Assembly (NCBI GenBank): GCA_030141605.1
Contig: JAQGDQ010000929.1
Location: 1-64,000, forward strand
Direction: 5' to 3'
Length of the DNA stretch: 64,000 nt
Source: Tubiluchus corallicola
Taxonomy: Eukaryota > Priapulida > Priapulimorpha > Priapulimorphida > Tubiluchidae
The notes under the pieces are model-generated. The model ran no database searches and was not told the DNA's origin. It saw only the letters and a program-made list of their open reading frames with translations. Numbering within the stretch: position 1 is the first letter of the stretch; every line of letters begins with the position of its first letter. The position numbers and the translations under genes are program-made. Below are positions 12,301-22,900 of the stretch, one piece after another.

Positions 12301-14360
12301 CGCTGAAGTACCCTGGCTTCCAGTGAAATTCATAACTCAGTAATATATTTTAGTTTTTACTTTTTAGGCACTAAATGAAATGTCACTAGATATGGTTACT
12401 GACTATAAGCCAACTCGTTTTCTCAGCGGATCTGGTACCCACTCACATGTAGTGCCAAGACGCACAACCAAAATTGGATTAACAGCATCATCCTACAAAC
12501 TGCAACGAATGTGAAATTCGTTGCCAATTCACATTTGATCTGAAACGTCTTTTACTTATTTCAGATATCATATTATTCTACAAATTTTTCGGCATCAATT
12601 TTGACATTTTCACTTTTACTTGTAACAGTTTGCCAATTTCAAGTTTCTTAGCTATAATATTTTACATGAATCTGTCACGTTTTATTAATAATTGCCAATT
12701 TTTGTTCATTGTGCAACATAAAGTTGTAGCAGGCTTTACATATTAAGAAGGTTAAAAACTTATTACAGCAGTTCCATATTTCTGTGCAATTAAGTTACAG
12801 CCACATCATTGAATACATTTCATAAAATATGTTTATATGTATTATTGACTTACCTATTACAGTCAATTTTGCTTCATATGAATCTTCCAGAATGTCAGGA
12901 TATTTGAAAAATTGACACACGTAGATTCCATCGTCTTCTGGCACTCCCACGGCATCAATTTTAATACTATGCAGGCCATTTATTACTGGATTCTCATACA
13001 TGTAAGATATTCGACCAGAGATATTAAGAAATTTCCCGTCTTTAAGCCATGTCACGTTATAGCTAAGAACAGGGACGAATGCCATATTAATTCTACATTC
13101 AAGTTCTGCTGTTGCACCTTGTAAAACTCCCAGGCTGGATGGCTGCATGTCAAAATATTCGCATCTGGCATCTGTAACTATAAATAGCAACAACACATGT
13201 TTTTGGCCGACTTTTTGTGAACTAGCGTATCATTTCTATTAAGTAAAAACAACAAAGACAAAAGCTTGATCCCTGATGTGTACCTACACTAGCTAGAACA
13301 GCCAACAATAGTACAAATATTCAGTGTTCAAAGCGACAGCCATCAAATAATTGTCACCCAAACTAAAAATTTTGGGTAACACAATTTTATCTTAGAACAC
13401 CAAACACCTTCCATAAATTGAGATACGATATGACAGCTAGTGTTGGGTTTTAAACTTGAGTATTCCAGCTATTAAAAAAATCTGTTTAAGGTGTTTTAAG
13501 CAAATAAAAATGTCAAAACTTGGTGGTAGATACGCCTTTCATAAAATTAGGAAAAACTATGGCAATCCAATGGTTAGTCAGAAATAGTTATTATTTAGGC
13601 ACACAACATAATAAAAAGCCTTTATATCTCTATAAGTAAACAATTTAAAATCTCGAATAATAATTTATCTGATTCTTTGCCAGTAAATGTCGGCGTTAAA
13701 CAGGGATGTGTATAGGGTCCAGTTTTGTTTAATTTGTTATTAAATGACATCACAAAGGTGCGACCCACCCATATTAAATCTCAATTACTTGCAGTTACTA
13801 TTGTGCGCCGACAAAATTGTTGTCTTAACTACTTCTCAGGAAGGCTTACAGATGGGTTAAATCAGTACCGTGACGACAAGTTGCTAAATAATTACATTGT
13901 ACAAAAGTATTTGTTTTCAACAAAGGAGCTTACAGATTATCAAAGTAAAACTTTACTTAGGCCATTATTTGATTACATGTTTGAATGACGTATCCATGAA
14001 ACATATATGCAAGAATCATATGACCAGTCTTTTTCACAAACACATCACTTTTCATTTCTCAAAAAACCATATGTGTTGATCTGAACATTACTTTTAAAAA
14101 CTATCGTACTTTAAAAGAAAACTGAGAAGTATTTAAATACCCCTATTTATTACGTATGTAAAAAGCAAGTATTACATATAATCCTTAAACAGCTAGAGTC
14201 AGCAACAGCTCTACTGTTATTCCATGCAATATCTTAATCTACAAATTCTAATGAGATTAATTATAAAATAAAAATTAGTTTTTCAAAGAAGATAACAGAA
14301 TATTCCCTTACCATTTACTGCAAATATCAGTAGAATGGCTACTTTCGCAGTGAGTGACAT
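214..14360 (-). CDS. Gene A: secreted Ig-Ig-Ig-C1q protein, 8 exons, 449 aa
   Basis: Predicted secreted recognition protein: leader, three Ig domains and a C-terminal C1q globular domain, with no collagen stalk and no membrane segment. I joined exons 14312-14360, 12854-13171, 11001-11144, 9049-9243, 6868-7128, 5670-5780, 2758-2886 and 214-356. All have AG acceptors and GT donors, every intron is phase 1, and the total of 1350 nt is one open frame of 449 residues plus stop. Ig1 is about residues 21-123, Ig2 123-236 (split over two exons), Ig3 236-323 and C1q 323-449. Known relatives are the C1q-related Ig proteins (QREP/VIgL) of molluscs; their ligand role is established only for the general family, so binding of microbial sugars or proteins is inference. 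Gene B is its tandem paralog. I cannot exclude a missed exon in a long intron, though the continuous frame argues against it. Confidence 0.85.
526..592 (-). repeat. tRNA-Ala-like relic (SINE head?)
   Basis: On the minus strand there is a D-arm-like GTGGTGCTGTGCG, an anticodon arm TTTGC-CTTGCAA-GCAAA (anticodon TGC) and a T-arm with GTTCAAATCC. The acceptor stem does not pair well, so it is a relic or SINE head rather than a working tRNA. A copy lies at the same place in gene B (20089-20153). Confidence 0.5.
2005..2120. repeat. Short palindromic element, copy 1
   Basis: An unclassified segment of about 100 bp bounded by TTCAGGGGTTAC and, inverted, TTGAGGGGTTAC. It is shared with gene B at 22645-22760. 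The ends could form a stem; it may be a small MITE older than the gene duplication. Confidence 0.35.
2758..2886 (-). CDS. Gene A exon 7: middle of C1q domain
   Basis: 42 codons beginning KFTAPISGTYSFELNL, the most recognisable C1q motif (KFTAPxxGxYxF), then AQRSSYGGVAELLHNG. Acceptor tttacag, donor gtaagc, phase 1. Confidence 0.88.
3108..4870. other. Segment present in gene A intron 6 only
   Basis: Between gene A exons 7 and 6, about 1.76 kb has no counterpart in gene B, where the flanking sequences join near 23640. No coding signature is seen. It is an insertion in A or a deletion in B. The words 'gtagctaggggcgg' near 4690 resemble DNA-transposon ends common in invertebrates, but no inverted partner was found. 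Confidence 0.4.
5060..5130. repeat. (CA)n/(GTGC)n microsatellite in gene A intron
   Basis: A purine-pyrimidine alternating tract of CA and CGTG units. A simpler (CA)n tract sits at the orthologous place in gene B (about 23850-23890). Open frames across it are spurious. Confidence 0.8.
5670..5780 (-). CDS. Gene A exon 6: N-terminal third of C1q domain
   Basis: 36 codons too short to appear as a long ORF. Reads FAFSVYYPES...VIIKFTES...INHGNVYSSSTG, the standard start of a C1q fold (AFS, IxFxxxxxNxGxxY, TG before KFTAP). Acceptor tttcag, donor gtatgt, phase 1. The joined frame runs straight into exon 7. Confidence 0.85.
6868..7128 (-). CDS. Gene A exon 5: third Ig domain (I-set)
   Basis: 86 codons with a textbook I-set pattern: LELKCEADANPPPTVTWKLD with Cys and Trp, then RDTGEYECLATNALGS. 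Acceptor tttattag, donor gtaagt. The first half is almost identical to gene B and the second half differs clearly. Confidence 0.88.
9049..9243 (-). CDS. Gene A exon 4: second half of second Ig domain
   Basis: 64 codons beginning EEDITSS. Contains a Ser/Thr-rich segment (NSTTQLVTSTSTL) and the F-strand cysteine as IIRCCL, then an edge strand ending SLNVL. Acceptor cttttag, donor gtaagt. The doubled cysteine (CC) is CY in gene B, so the second Cys is not the conserved one. Confidence 0.82.
9315..10085. repeat. 37-bp minisatellite in gene A intron 3
   Basis: About 20 imperfect copies of a unit beginning tctgacagggctagaaaatt and ending in taaacattctaag or taattattctaat. It lies just upstream of exon 4 on the minus strand. 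The same unit lies in the matching intron of gene B with fewer copies. Confidence 0.92.
11001..11144 (-). CDS. Gene A exon 3: first half of second Ig domain
   Basis: 47 codons running from VEPQEVKML to IKWYLG. It carries the B-strand Cys (TFKCIIAE), the proline-rich turn NPTPEIKW and the core Trp of a C2-like Ig fold. Acceptor tttaacag, donor gtaagt; phase 1. The Ig domain is completed by exon 4. Confidence 0.82.
12854..13171 (-). CDS. Gene A exon 2: first Ig domain
   Basis: A complete V-like Ig domain on one exon. Cys42 lies in the B strand (AELEC), followed by NVTWLKDG with the core Trp58, and the D-D-G-I-Y-V-C motif ends in Cys102. N-glycosylation sequons are seen at NVT and NIS. Acceptor ttacag, donor gtaagt, phase 1 at both ends. 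The distal Ig is the domain most different from gene B. Confidence 0.85.
13630..13985 (+). pseudogene. LINE reverse transcriptase fragment in gene A intron 1
   Basis: The plus strand reads VNVGVKQGCV, then a stop, then GPVLFNLLLNDITKV, the RT motif preceding the catalytic box. After a frameshift comes LLLCADKIVVLTTSQEGLQ, in which the usual YADD is CADK. It is a short dead relic of a non-LTR retrotransposon antisense to gene A. The clade is not determined. Confidence 0.65.
14312..14360 (-). CDS. Gene A exon 1: signal peptide
   Basis: ATG at 14360-14358 opens a 16-codon stretch (MSLTAKVAILLIFAVN) plus one base, then the donor gtaagg. With exon 2 it gives a hydrophobic leader ending near residue 20. 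Two consecutive TTTTCAG acceptor-like sites lie just upstream (14390-14400), so a 5' UTR intron is likely. Confidence 0.75.
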
Positions 14361-14680
14361 CTTACTTCTGGATCTGACGCCTGCTGAAAACTGAAAATAG
14401 TAATTTCAATTTATTTACTTCACTTCAATGGCACATAGTAGTAGCATACATTTTACATACACGTACATCATGATTCAATTTTAAGCTGTTTTAGTCTCAA
14501 AGTAAACAAATCACCTGTTTTTGCATCTTTATTTTAACTAACAAATAATAAACAGATAGCTAACATTAATTAATCAGCTAACATTTGCATAGAAATGAAC
14601 TGAAGTAGGTTTAGAACGTGGAGATAGATCTGATTCTTCTTGAACTGCTGGGTGGACTTTACTTTGCGTTCTTTTATATT
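14361..14680. other. Upstream flank of gene A
   Basis: Contains the putative 5' UTR acceptor for exon 1. I see no clear TATA box or first exon here comparable to the one upstream of gene B. Confidence 0.4.
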
Positions 14681-15078
14681 GTGCGCACAGAATTGTGGGC
14701 ATGATTCGGATTTTGCACACAGGATTACTCTACTCTATTTTTAAGAAGTCTTAATATGGCCTTGGTGATCGGGTTTCGCGTTGAGCGCACAGAATTGTGG
14801 GCATGATTTGGATTTTGCACACAGGACTACTCTACTCTATTTTTAAGAAGTCTTAATATGGCCTTGGTGATCGGGTTTCGCGTTGAGCGCACAGAATTGT
14901 GGGCATGATTCGGATTTTGCACACAGGATTACTCTACTCTATTTTTAAGAAGTCTTAATATGGCCTTGGTGATCGGGTTTCGCGTTGAGCGCACAGAATT
15001 GTGGGCATGATTCGGATTTTGCACACAGGACTACTCTACTCTATTTTTAAGGAGTCTTAATTTGGCCTTGGTGAGCAA
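14681..15078. repeat. 102-bp tandem repeat, 4 copies
   Basis: Four near-identical units containing gcgcacagaattgtgggc and ggccttggtgatcgggtttc, spaced exactly 102 bp. Intergenic, upstream of gene A. Confidence 0.92.
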
Positions 15079-15353
15079 ATTATGCAAACACTACTTAACA
15101 GATTTCCACGAAACTTTGTGTCTTTTCGGCATTTTTTTTGCAAAACTTAACCGAACACCACATACAAAAAATATTCATGAAGCACCTCATGGAGGTCTCA
15201 GAGGGCGTGTTTAGTACTTTTTTATATTTCCACCAGGACAAACAACTACGAATTTGTTCCAGATACCATTTTGAGAAATTCTTGCTTGGAAAACTGAGAA
15301 ATACTGTCTATAACCTTGGCTTATTAATGTGTATAAACTGGATTGATGTATAA

Positions 15354-15505
15354 ACTTGTCACTGGCTTCTTTGGATGAGTTGTCACTATGTTCTTGGAAT
15401 GGCTTATCACTGGCTTATTTATAAGGCTTGTTACTGGCTTCTTTGAAAGGCTTGTCACTGGCTTCTTTGAAAGGCTTGTTACTGGCTTCTTTGAATGGCT
15501 GCATC
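15354..15505. repeat. 24-bp tandem repeat
   Basis: Five or six degenerate copies of ggcttgtcactggcttcttt. The short open frame across it (about 15428-15616) is a by-product. Confidence 0.75.
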
Positions 15506-17327
15506 TTGTTTCAAGTATGTGGGGGATATGTTGACATCTTTGACATAACTATCATTTTTTCAGTCGGGAATGTTAGCTTCTGGAAAATCTGCGTTAAAAA
15601 TATGCCAACGTACTGAAACAGCAAGTTAGTTTTGTGTAGCATTGGAGGGCACTAATAATGTTTGTTCTGCCCCTGGTCAGTGGTCAGAGAATAAATGAGA
15701 TTGTCCAGCATATAAGAATCATTGATTAGTTTGCTAAGCTGCTCAATTAGTTACTTTTCAAAGGTTTCATCTTTTTTCTATCCACAGGAAAACTGCAAAT
15801 GACCAAAACTTTGTTTACTACTTTCCAATTGTCAGCTATTTAGTATCAAATTCTGACTAGTACACCATCTTGTATCAGTTTCTCCACATGATAGTTGTAC
15901 AGAGGCCATTTTCAGCGTCCTTTGCACAGAGGCGTGGCAGAGGTAGGGGGCAGGGGGCAATCATCCCTGGAAGCTAAATTTTCAGGCAGCTTTTAAACTG
16001 CAAGAATAAAATGCATGACAGTTAAATACGTTCTAGGCGTTCATTGTAGGGTAAAATAATCGTTTTATCATAAAATTATTGTGAGTTACAGAAACGTAAT
16101 AAATGAGTATTTCAAATTCACGTTAATGTAACAGCCTCGTGTCTTCAAACATTCTCAACTCTTGGCTACGTCTCATGATTTTCTTTGTTTATTGTACAAC
16201 TTGCATCTTACTGCAGACAAGATCAAGCTAAATAATCATGTTATGCTTCAGTAGTTGTTCCATGTTGAATTTTAACAGTTTAACATACAAATAGCAAGGC
16301 GTTAGGTTGTTGCTGTGAAAGTTTCGTCTGATGGACTCGCACAATCATACAGTGTAAAAACAAGTGAACTGCCAATGTGGCAAACTCGAAGATTTCTTTA
16401 ATTTGATATGTTATCGATTTCTTTTTTAGTAATATAACACATGTTTAGCAATGCTAACACAATTCTTTGCTATGAGAGCTCAAATGGCAGTAATCTTGAT
16501 TGATCTTAATTCATACTGATGTGTGCATTTCATATGTAAATTTGTTTTGCTTGTTGGTACCTTACATCTGTACAAATATCACAGTTTTTATGTAACCTTA
16601 ACTATCAGTCTCATTCGTTATGTCATCTGCATTTCAGCATAATGGAAAATTAACACACTAAAGGTATATAAGTGTATTTTTCATTTTCAAAATTTAATTT
16701 CAAAATTTTCAAAGACCACATATTTGAATTCGCTGAATGCAATCAGCATGTTTTTGTTGCATTTTCACTTTCATTCATAAAACTGATTTAAGGATTTTAT
16801 ATGCAATTTTAAGTTTAAAACTGAACTGGGGGGATGTATAATTCGAAGACTGATGCAGCTGACGGTGCCTCGATTAGTTTTAAGATTTTGTCAATTGCAT
16901 TACTATTATTGGTTTTCTAAGACGTGCGAGGGTGCTTGGCAGTACTCCTTTCATTTTTTTGTATAATATAATCATATAGATAAATTCTGATTAAAAGGAT
17001 TGCAGTTGCAATTGCAAATCATTCAAGGTGATTTGAGTAAAAATGATTTCGCGCATCAATCACAATTTTTCAGGATTATATTTTCACATTGTTTAAAGTT
17101 AATTTTCATATAAATTTTATTTTAGTTTAAAGAGTAACAAATAAATCACAAATAAGATCAAAATAAGCTGTGAGACTTTCTTAAATTTTTACTCTCAAAG
17201 AAATTAACAAAATTAAAAGTGGTCGCTTTTGCTTATTCCATTTTTAGTAAAAAAACAACAACAAAAAATGATGCTACACTGTAGCAGCTACAGGTATGGT
17301 TGAGCAAATTTTGTAGCTCCTCTTCAT
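15506..17327. other. Intergenic, no gene seen
   Basis: AT-rich sequence without ORFs of interest or exon-like blocks. The words gaggcgtggcagaggtaggg near 15930 resemble a DNA-transposon end, but no matching terminal inverted repeat was found. Confidence 0.5.
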
Positions 17328-19531
17328 CTGAGCATCAACCCACAGGTCCTTCCTGTGGCCTCCAGTTACTTGTTTCATTTGATTCGTCCAGCATCAACCC
17401 ACAGGTCCTTCCTGTGGCCTCCAGTTACTTGTTTCATTTGATTCGTCCAGCATCAACCCACAGGTCCTTCCTGTGGCCTCCAGTTACTTGTTTCATTTGA
17501 TTCGTCCAGCATCAACCCACAGGTCCTTCCTGTGGCCTCCAGTTACTTGTTTCATTTGATTCGTTCAGCATCAACACACAGGTCCTTCCTGTGGCCTCCA
17601 GTTACTTGTTTCATTTGATTCGTCCAGCATCAACCCACAGGTCCTTCCTGTGGCCTCCAGTTACTTGTTTCATTTGATTCGTCCAGCATCAACCCACAGG
17701 TCTTTCCTGTGGCCTCCAGTTACTTGTTTCATTTGATTCGTTCAGCATCAACACACAGGTCCATCCTGTGGCCTCCAGTTACTTGTTTCATTTGATTCGT
17801 CCAGCATCAACCCACAGGTCCTTCCTGTGGCCTCCAGTTACTTGTTTCATTTGATTCGTCCAGCATCAACACACAGGTCCTTCCTGTGGCCTCCAGTTAC
17901 TTGTTTCATTTGATTCGTCCAGCATCAACACACAGGTCCTTCCTGTGGCCTCCAGTTACTTGTTTCATTTGATTCGTCCAGCATCAACCCACAGGTCCTT
18001 CCTGTGGCCTCCAGTTACTTGTTTCATTTGATTCGTTCAGCATCAACACACAGGTCCTTCCTGTGGCCTCCAGTTACTTGTTTCATTTGATTCGTCCAGC
18101 ATCAACCCACAGGTCCTTCCTGTGGCCTCCAGTTACTTGTTTCATTTGATTCGTCCAGCATCAACCCACAGGTCCTTCCTGTGGCCTCCAGTTACTTGTT
18201 TCATTTGATTCGTCCAGCATCAACCCACAGGTCCTTCCTGTGGCCTCCAGTTACTTGTTTCATTTGATTCGTCCAGCATCAACCCACAGGTCCTTCCTGT
18301 GGCCTCCAGTTACTTGTTTCATTTGATTCGTTCAGCATCAACCCACAGGTCCTTCCTGTGGCCTCCAGTTACTTGTTTCATTTGATTCGTTCAGCATCAA
18401 CACACAGGTCCTTCCTGTGGCCTCCAGTTACTTGTTTCATTTGATTCGTCCAGCATCAACCCACAGGTCCTTCCTGTGGCCTCCAGTTACTTGTTTCATT
18501 TGATTCGTCCAGCATCAACACACAGGTCCTTCCTGTGGCCTCCAGCTACTTGTTTCATTTGATTCGTTCAGCATCAACCCACAGGTCCTTCCTGTGGCCT
18601 CCAGTTACTTGTTTCATTTGATTCGTCCAGCATCAACCCACAGGTCCATCCTGTGGCCTCCAGTTACTTGTTTCATTTGATTCGTTCAGCATCAACACAC
18701 AGGTCCATCCTGTGGCCTCCAGTTACTTGTTTCATTTGATTCGTCCAGCATCAACCCACAGGTCCTTCCTGTGGCCTCCAGCTACTTGTTTCATTTGATT
18801 CGTCCAGCATCAACCCACAGGTCCTTCCTGTGGCCTCCAGTTACTTGTTTCATTTGATTCGTCCAGCATCAACCCACAGGTCCTTCCTGTGGCCTCCAGT
18901 TACTTGTTTCATTTGATTCGTCGAGCATCAACCCACAGGTCCTTCCTGTGGCCTCCAGTTACTTGTTTCATTTGATTCGTCCAGCATCAACACACAGGTC
19001 CTTCCTGTGGCCTCCAGTTACTTGTTTCATTTGATTCGTCGAGCATCAACCCACAGGTCCTTCCTGTGGCCTCCAGTTACTTGTTTCATTTGATTCGTCC
19101 AGCATCAACACACAGGTCCTTCCTGTGGCCTCCAGTTACTTGTTTCATTTGATTCGTCCAGCATCAACACACAGGTCCTTCCTGTGGCCTCCAGTTACTT
19201 GTTTCATTTGATTCGTTCAGCATCAACACACAGGTCTTTCCTGTGGCCTCCAGTTACTTGTTTCATTTGATTCGTCCAGCATCAACCCACAGGTCTTAAC
19301 TGTGGCCTCCAGTTACTTGTTTCATTTGATTCGTTCAGCATCAACCCACAGGTCCTTCCTGTGGCCTCCAGTTACTTGTTTCATTTGATTCGTTCAGCAT
19401 CAACCCACAGGTCCTTCCTGTGGCCTCCAGTTACTTGTTTCATTTGATTCGTCTCAGCATCAACCCACAGGTCCTTCCTGTGGCCTCCAGTTACTTGTTT
19501 CATTTGATTCGTCCAGCATCAACACACAGGT
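17328..19531. repeat. 59-bp minisatellite with a hairpin in every unit, about 37 copies
   Basis: A highly homogeneous tandem array with exact 59-bp spacing. Each unit contains CCACAGG-TCCTT-CCTGTGG, a perfect 7-bp inverted repeat around a 5-base loop, followed by CCTCCAGTTACTTGTTTCAT. Some units read CACACAGG, losing the outermost pair. It lies between the 5' flank of gene A and the 3' end of gene B. Long ORFs through it are spurious. Confidence 0.95.
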
Positions 19532-19768
19532 ACACATATTATACAATCCACGTATTATTTAGGAAAACTACAAACAAAGTATTTATTCCCATGAACATTT
19601 TATGAACATATCTAAAAATTAGCATAAATAATTAGCATAGAATTTTCGGCACATGCTACGTCAAAAGGTGATTTTCGGTGCCTGTGGCCCTTCTGACCCA
19701 AACCATCACAATGTACGTTGTTGTTGGCTAAATGTTGTTTGTGATTAAGTCCAAGTTGGTAAAAAACC

Positions 19769-19917
19769 CTAGCCAATCATATATCCATTGAAATTGCTGG
19801 AAGAAGTTCTGTAAATGGTGGCAACGTCATCGTCATTATAATATGTGACATAAACTTCGTCACCCATTTCTAGACGAAGAATAACAGAGTTTGATATCGT
19901 ATGCGTGCAATCATCAC
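19769..19917 (-). CDS. Gene B exon 8: C-terminal part of C1q domain, stop
   Basis: Reads DDCTHTISNSVILRLEMG then DEVYVTYY and SSNFNGYMIG with TAG stop, after acceptor attgcag. Two residues longer than gene A, and strongly different in the loop between the last strands. Confidence 0.83.
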
Positions 19918-22900
19918 CTGCAATAAAATAATATTATTTTTAAGCACAACTGTTGAACAGAGAGTGAGTAATATTCACATGAATACACCAGTTAATTTTA
20001 ATGTTAGGATTATTCATTACTTTGCAAACCCAAAATTTATAAAATTTAGATACCAAACTTGAAAAATAGGAAATACGAAAAAGTTATATGCAGCATGGAT
20101 TTGAACTAGCACCCTTTTGCTTGCAAGGCAAACGCTCAGCACCACATTCCCTGGTGATCATGGTTATCTAGTATAGCTGACTAACTGAACTAGTACTTCT
20201 AAAGTTAAAGCACTCAACCTAGACAGACTGATTTTAAGTAATTTGATTATTTTTTGTTTAATTTGATCAATTCTAATTCCGAATCTGAAAATTCCACATA
20301 GTCTTCACCTCCTGACCTTACACTGCTTGTACTGTGACCTAAGATGTCCATTCCTAAATGATATGACTTCCTACGACCATCGACACTAAAAGCAAAACCG
20401 GACTGAATCTTAAACTGTAGGTCAAAATAATTTACTTTTTAGAATATTGAAAGAAGGCTTACTATTTTTTCCAAAAATGACTTACGTGAAAGAATTATTA
20501 CCACACAGGTATTTTGTTATATGCTAGATATGTTAGTTTGTGACGAACTTCATACATTCGACAGCTCATGCGTGAGAATTTTTATCATATAACTTGCCTA
20601 GTTTTAGTAAAACACACTGAATATCTAACAGCAGCACTGTACTTCAATTTTCGCCTGGATCCCAGGAAATAAACAAAGCAAATGATATTTGATTGGTAGG
20701 TAGGCTGCCAGGTAGCCCAAAGTTCTCCTCTTGCCCAAAAATGGCTAAAATAAATTGGCCCTGCTAGAGTTAGCTCGAAGATGAGGGAGCCAATTACAAA
20801 TTTGCGGAAGTCTCTGCCATCTCCTGTCTGGGCTGACCAATTTGAGAGAAATCAGTAGACAATGTTACCTGAGCAATCAGTTTTACCTGCATTCACCTAC
20901 CTGATATCACAACCGATGACAACCTCGACGAATCACTTTTAATGTCATTTCTGTTGTGAAACTGAAAAACGTACTTACCACCTTAAACAGCATTCCTCCT
21001 TCGATTCCTGTTGGCAGCAGTTTTTACTCAGTGAAATTACTTCAGCTGTGTAATGTCATTTAAAGAACATTAATTTACTATGGCTTTGTCTGTTCTAACG
21101 AGCAAGAGTCACTACCTAATAGCACGAATGATTTCAGTGATACTTCTTCATAGCTCTATGTTGTAAATATTTGTAAAATTTCATGATGATGCTCACAAGC
21201 TTGATTTTCCAGACCTGCTTCAATTTGCAGATCTCGAGTGAAGATCTTGAGTAAAGACACAAAATTCGCGGAAACAAAACTTCGTTTTCTACAGCTTGTT
21301 TTTGTACTGAGATGATTTGTTGTTTGTTTTTGCACTTTTTTAATAATTGCTAATTGGTAAATTTATAATGTGTACATGCCAGCATTTCATCACAGCATTG
21401 AGCATTAGCTTAGTGGTGTACCGACTTCTGTATTGCTAATTATCTTTTTTAAGTTTTGATAAATGAAGTAATTTGCATTTAATCGTTGAAATGATGATAA
21501 ACACAGTATGATGATGATGTTTATTGTACAGGTTCCGGGCTCTGCTCACTCCCTTGTTCTTCTTTAGGCTGTATGGTTATTTTATCGAGTAATTGATTCT
21601 TTTACCTTATCTGTGGCTGTAACCTTTTGTTGCTCAGGTAATAAACAGATTAACATTTTATGTTTCAGCTTTTCACTTCGGCTACCAGCAGTCAACTTAC
21701 CGACCTCTGCCCGCTTTTCAAATGTAAATTTTGGCCTTGGCTTCTTATTTCAGTAAACTTTCTACTTATAATTTAGCTTACACCTGTAGAATGTACCTGC
21801 TATTTTATTGCATTAGAAATTCTGAGTATAAAATTTTTCAGAAACATAACGAGAAGTTTCAGTGACTTGTGGCAGACATTTTATCCTCTGCTGAACGATA
21901 GTCTTACACAGTTGGAATTGAAACTTGCATGCTGGCAAACATTCCACTGAAGTCTTGCCAGTTAGTTGTACCACTGGAATCGTTAGCTGTTGCCTAAGGC
22001 TGAACAATTAAGCCTACAGATGGGACTGGTTGCAGCCCGTATTTTTCTGTATTAACTTAAAATGCTCTTGCTCCACAAATAAATAAATAAATCTCTCTTT
22101 ACAGCACTTTAGGTTCGCAAAATCGTAATTAAGGGTGCACCAATAAAACCTGCCAATAAAGTAAAACTTAAACGAATCAATATTTCATCTAAAGTCAACC
22201 GACTAAAAGAAAATCTTTAACTCTACTAAATAATTTTGTAGCCTCGTGCACAGACTAATGATATTTAAAATTATGCAACAAAAACTGTTATCTTCCTTTT
22301 GCGCTGCATTTGAAAATCTTGTTGTCACGTTGCAGAAGGCATGATTCAACTTTCCTTTATTGTGTTAACTCCATTCAAAGTGGGAGCTTTGATTTTAAAG
22401 GGAGGGGGGCGGAGCTTTTGCCCTATTATGTGTTTAAACTTTCATTCACTAAAGGACACAGAACATGTTACGTGAATGTTATTTTAAAGACTCTTCAAAA
22501 TAAAAACATCTATAAATCGAAATTCAATCATCTTACCTGAACAAAATTCACAAATCCTACCTTGTGATTGGCTGAAATTTAAATACTCACCTATTTCACC
22601 TGTGCAAAATCTATAAAAACAAGTGCCGCATTCTTATTCCTTGAGTTCAGGGGTTACTGGTACTAGTTTGAGTGCCAAACAGGACAAGCCTGATCCCTTC
22701 ATGATCCTGTCTCCTAACTGCTTGGGTGCTGCCAATATGAAGTAACCCCTCAAGGGTAGATTCTTTTTTATGTTTTGTGTTTAGCCAGCTAGTTGTTCAT
22801 TCCAATTACAAAAATTCTTTCTTACATTAACATTTTAATTTTACAAAATCACTAAATTAGTCAAGATTATGGGCTTATGCCACTCATTCAATGCTAATTA

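Noticed and set aside
17328-19531. CRISPR-like array (regular hairpin repeats)
   Set aside because: Repeats are directly adjacent with no unique spacers, in a eukaryotic context; it is a minisatellite.
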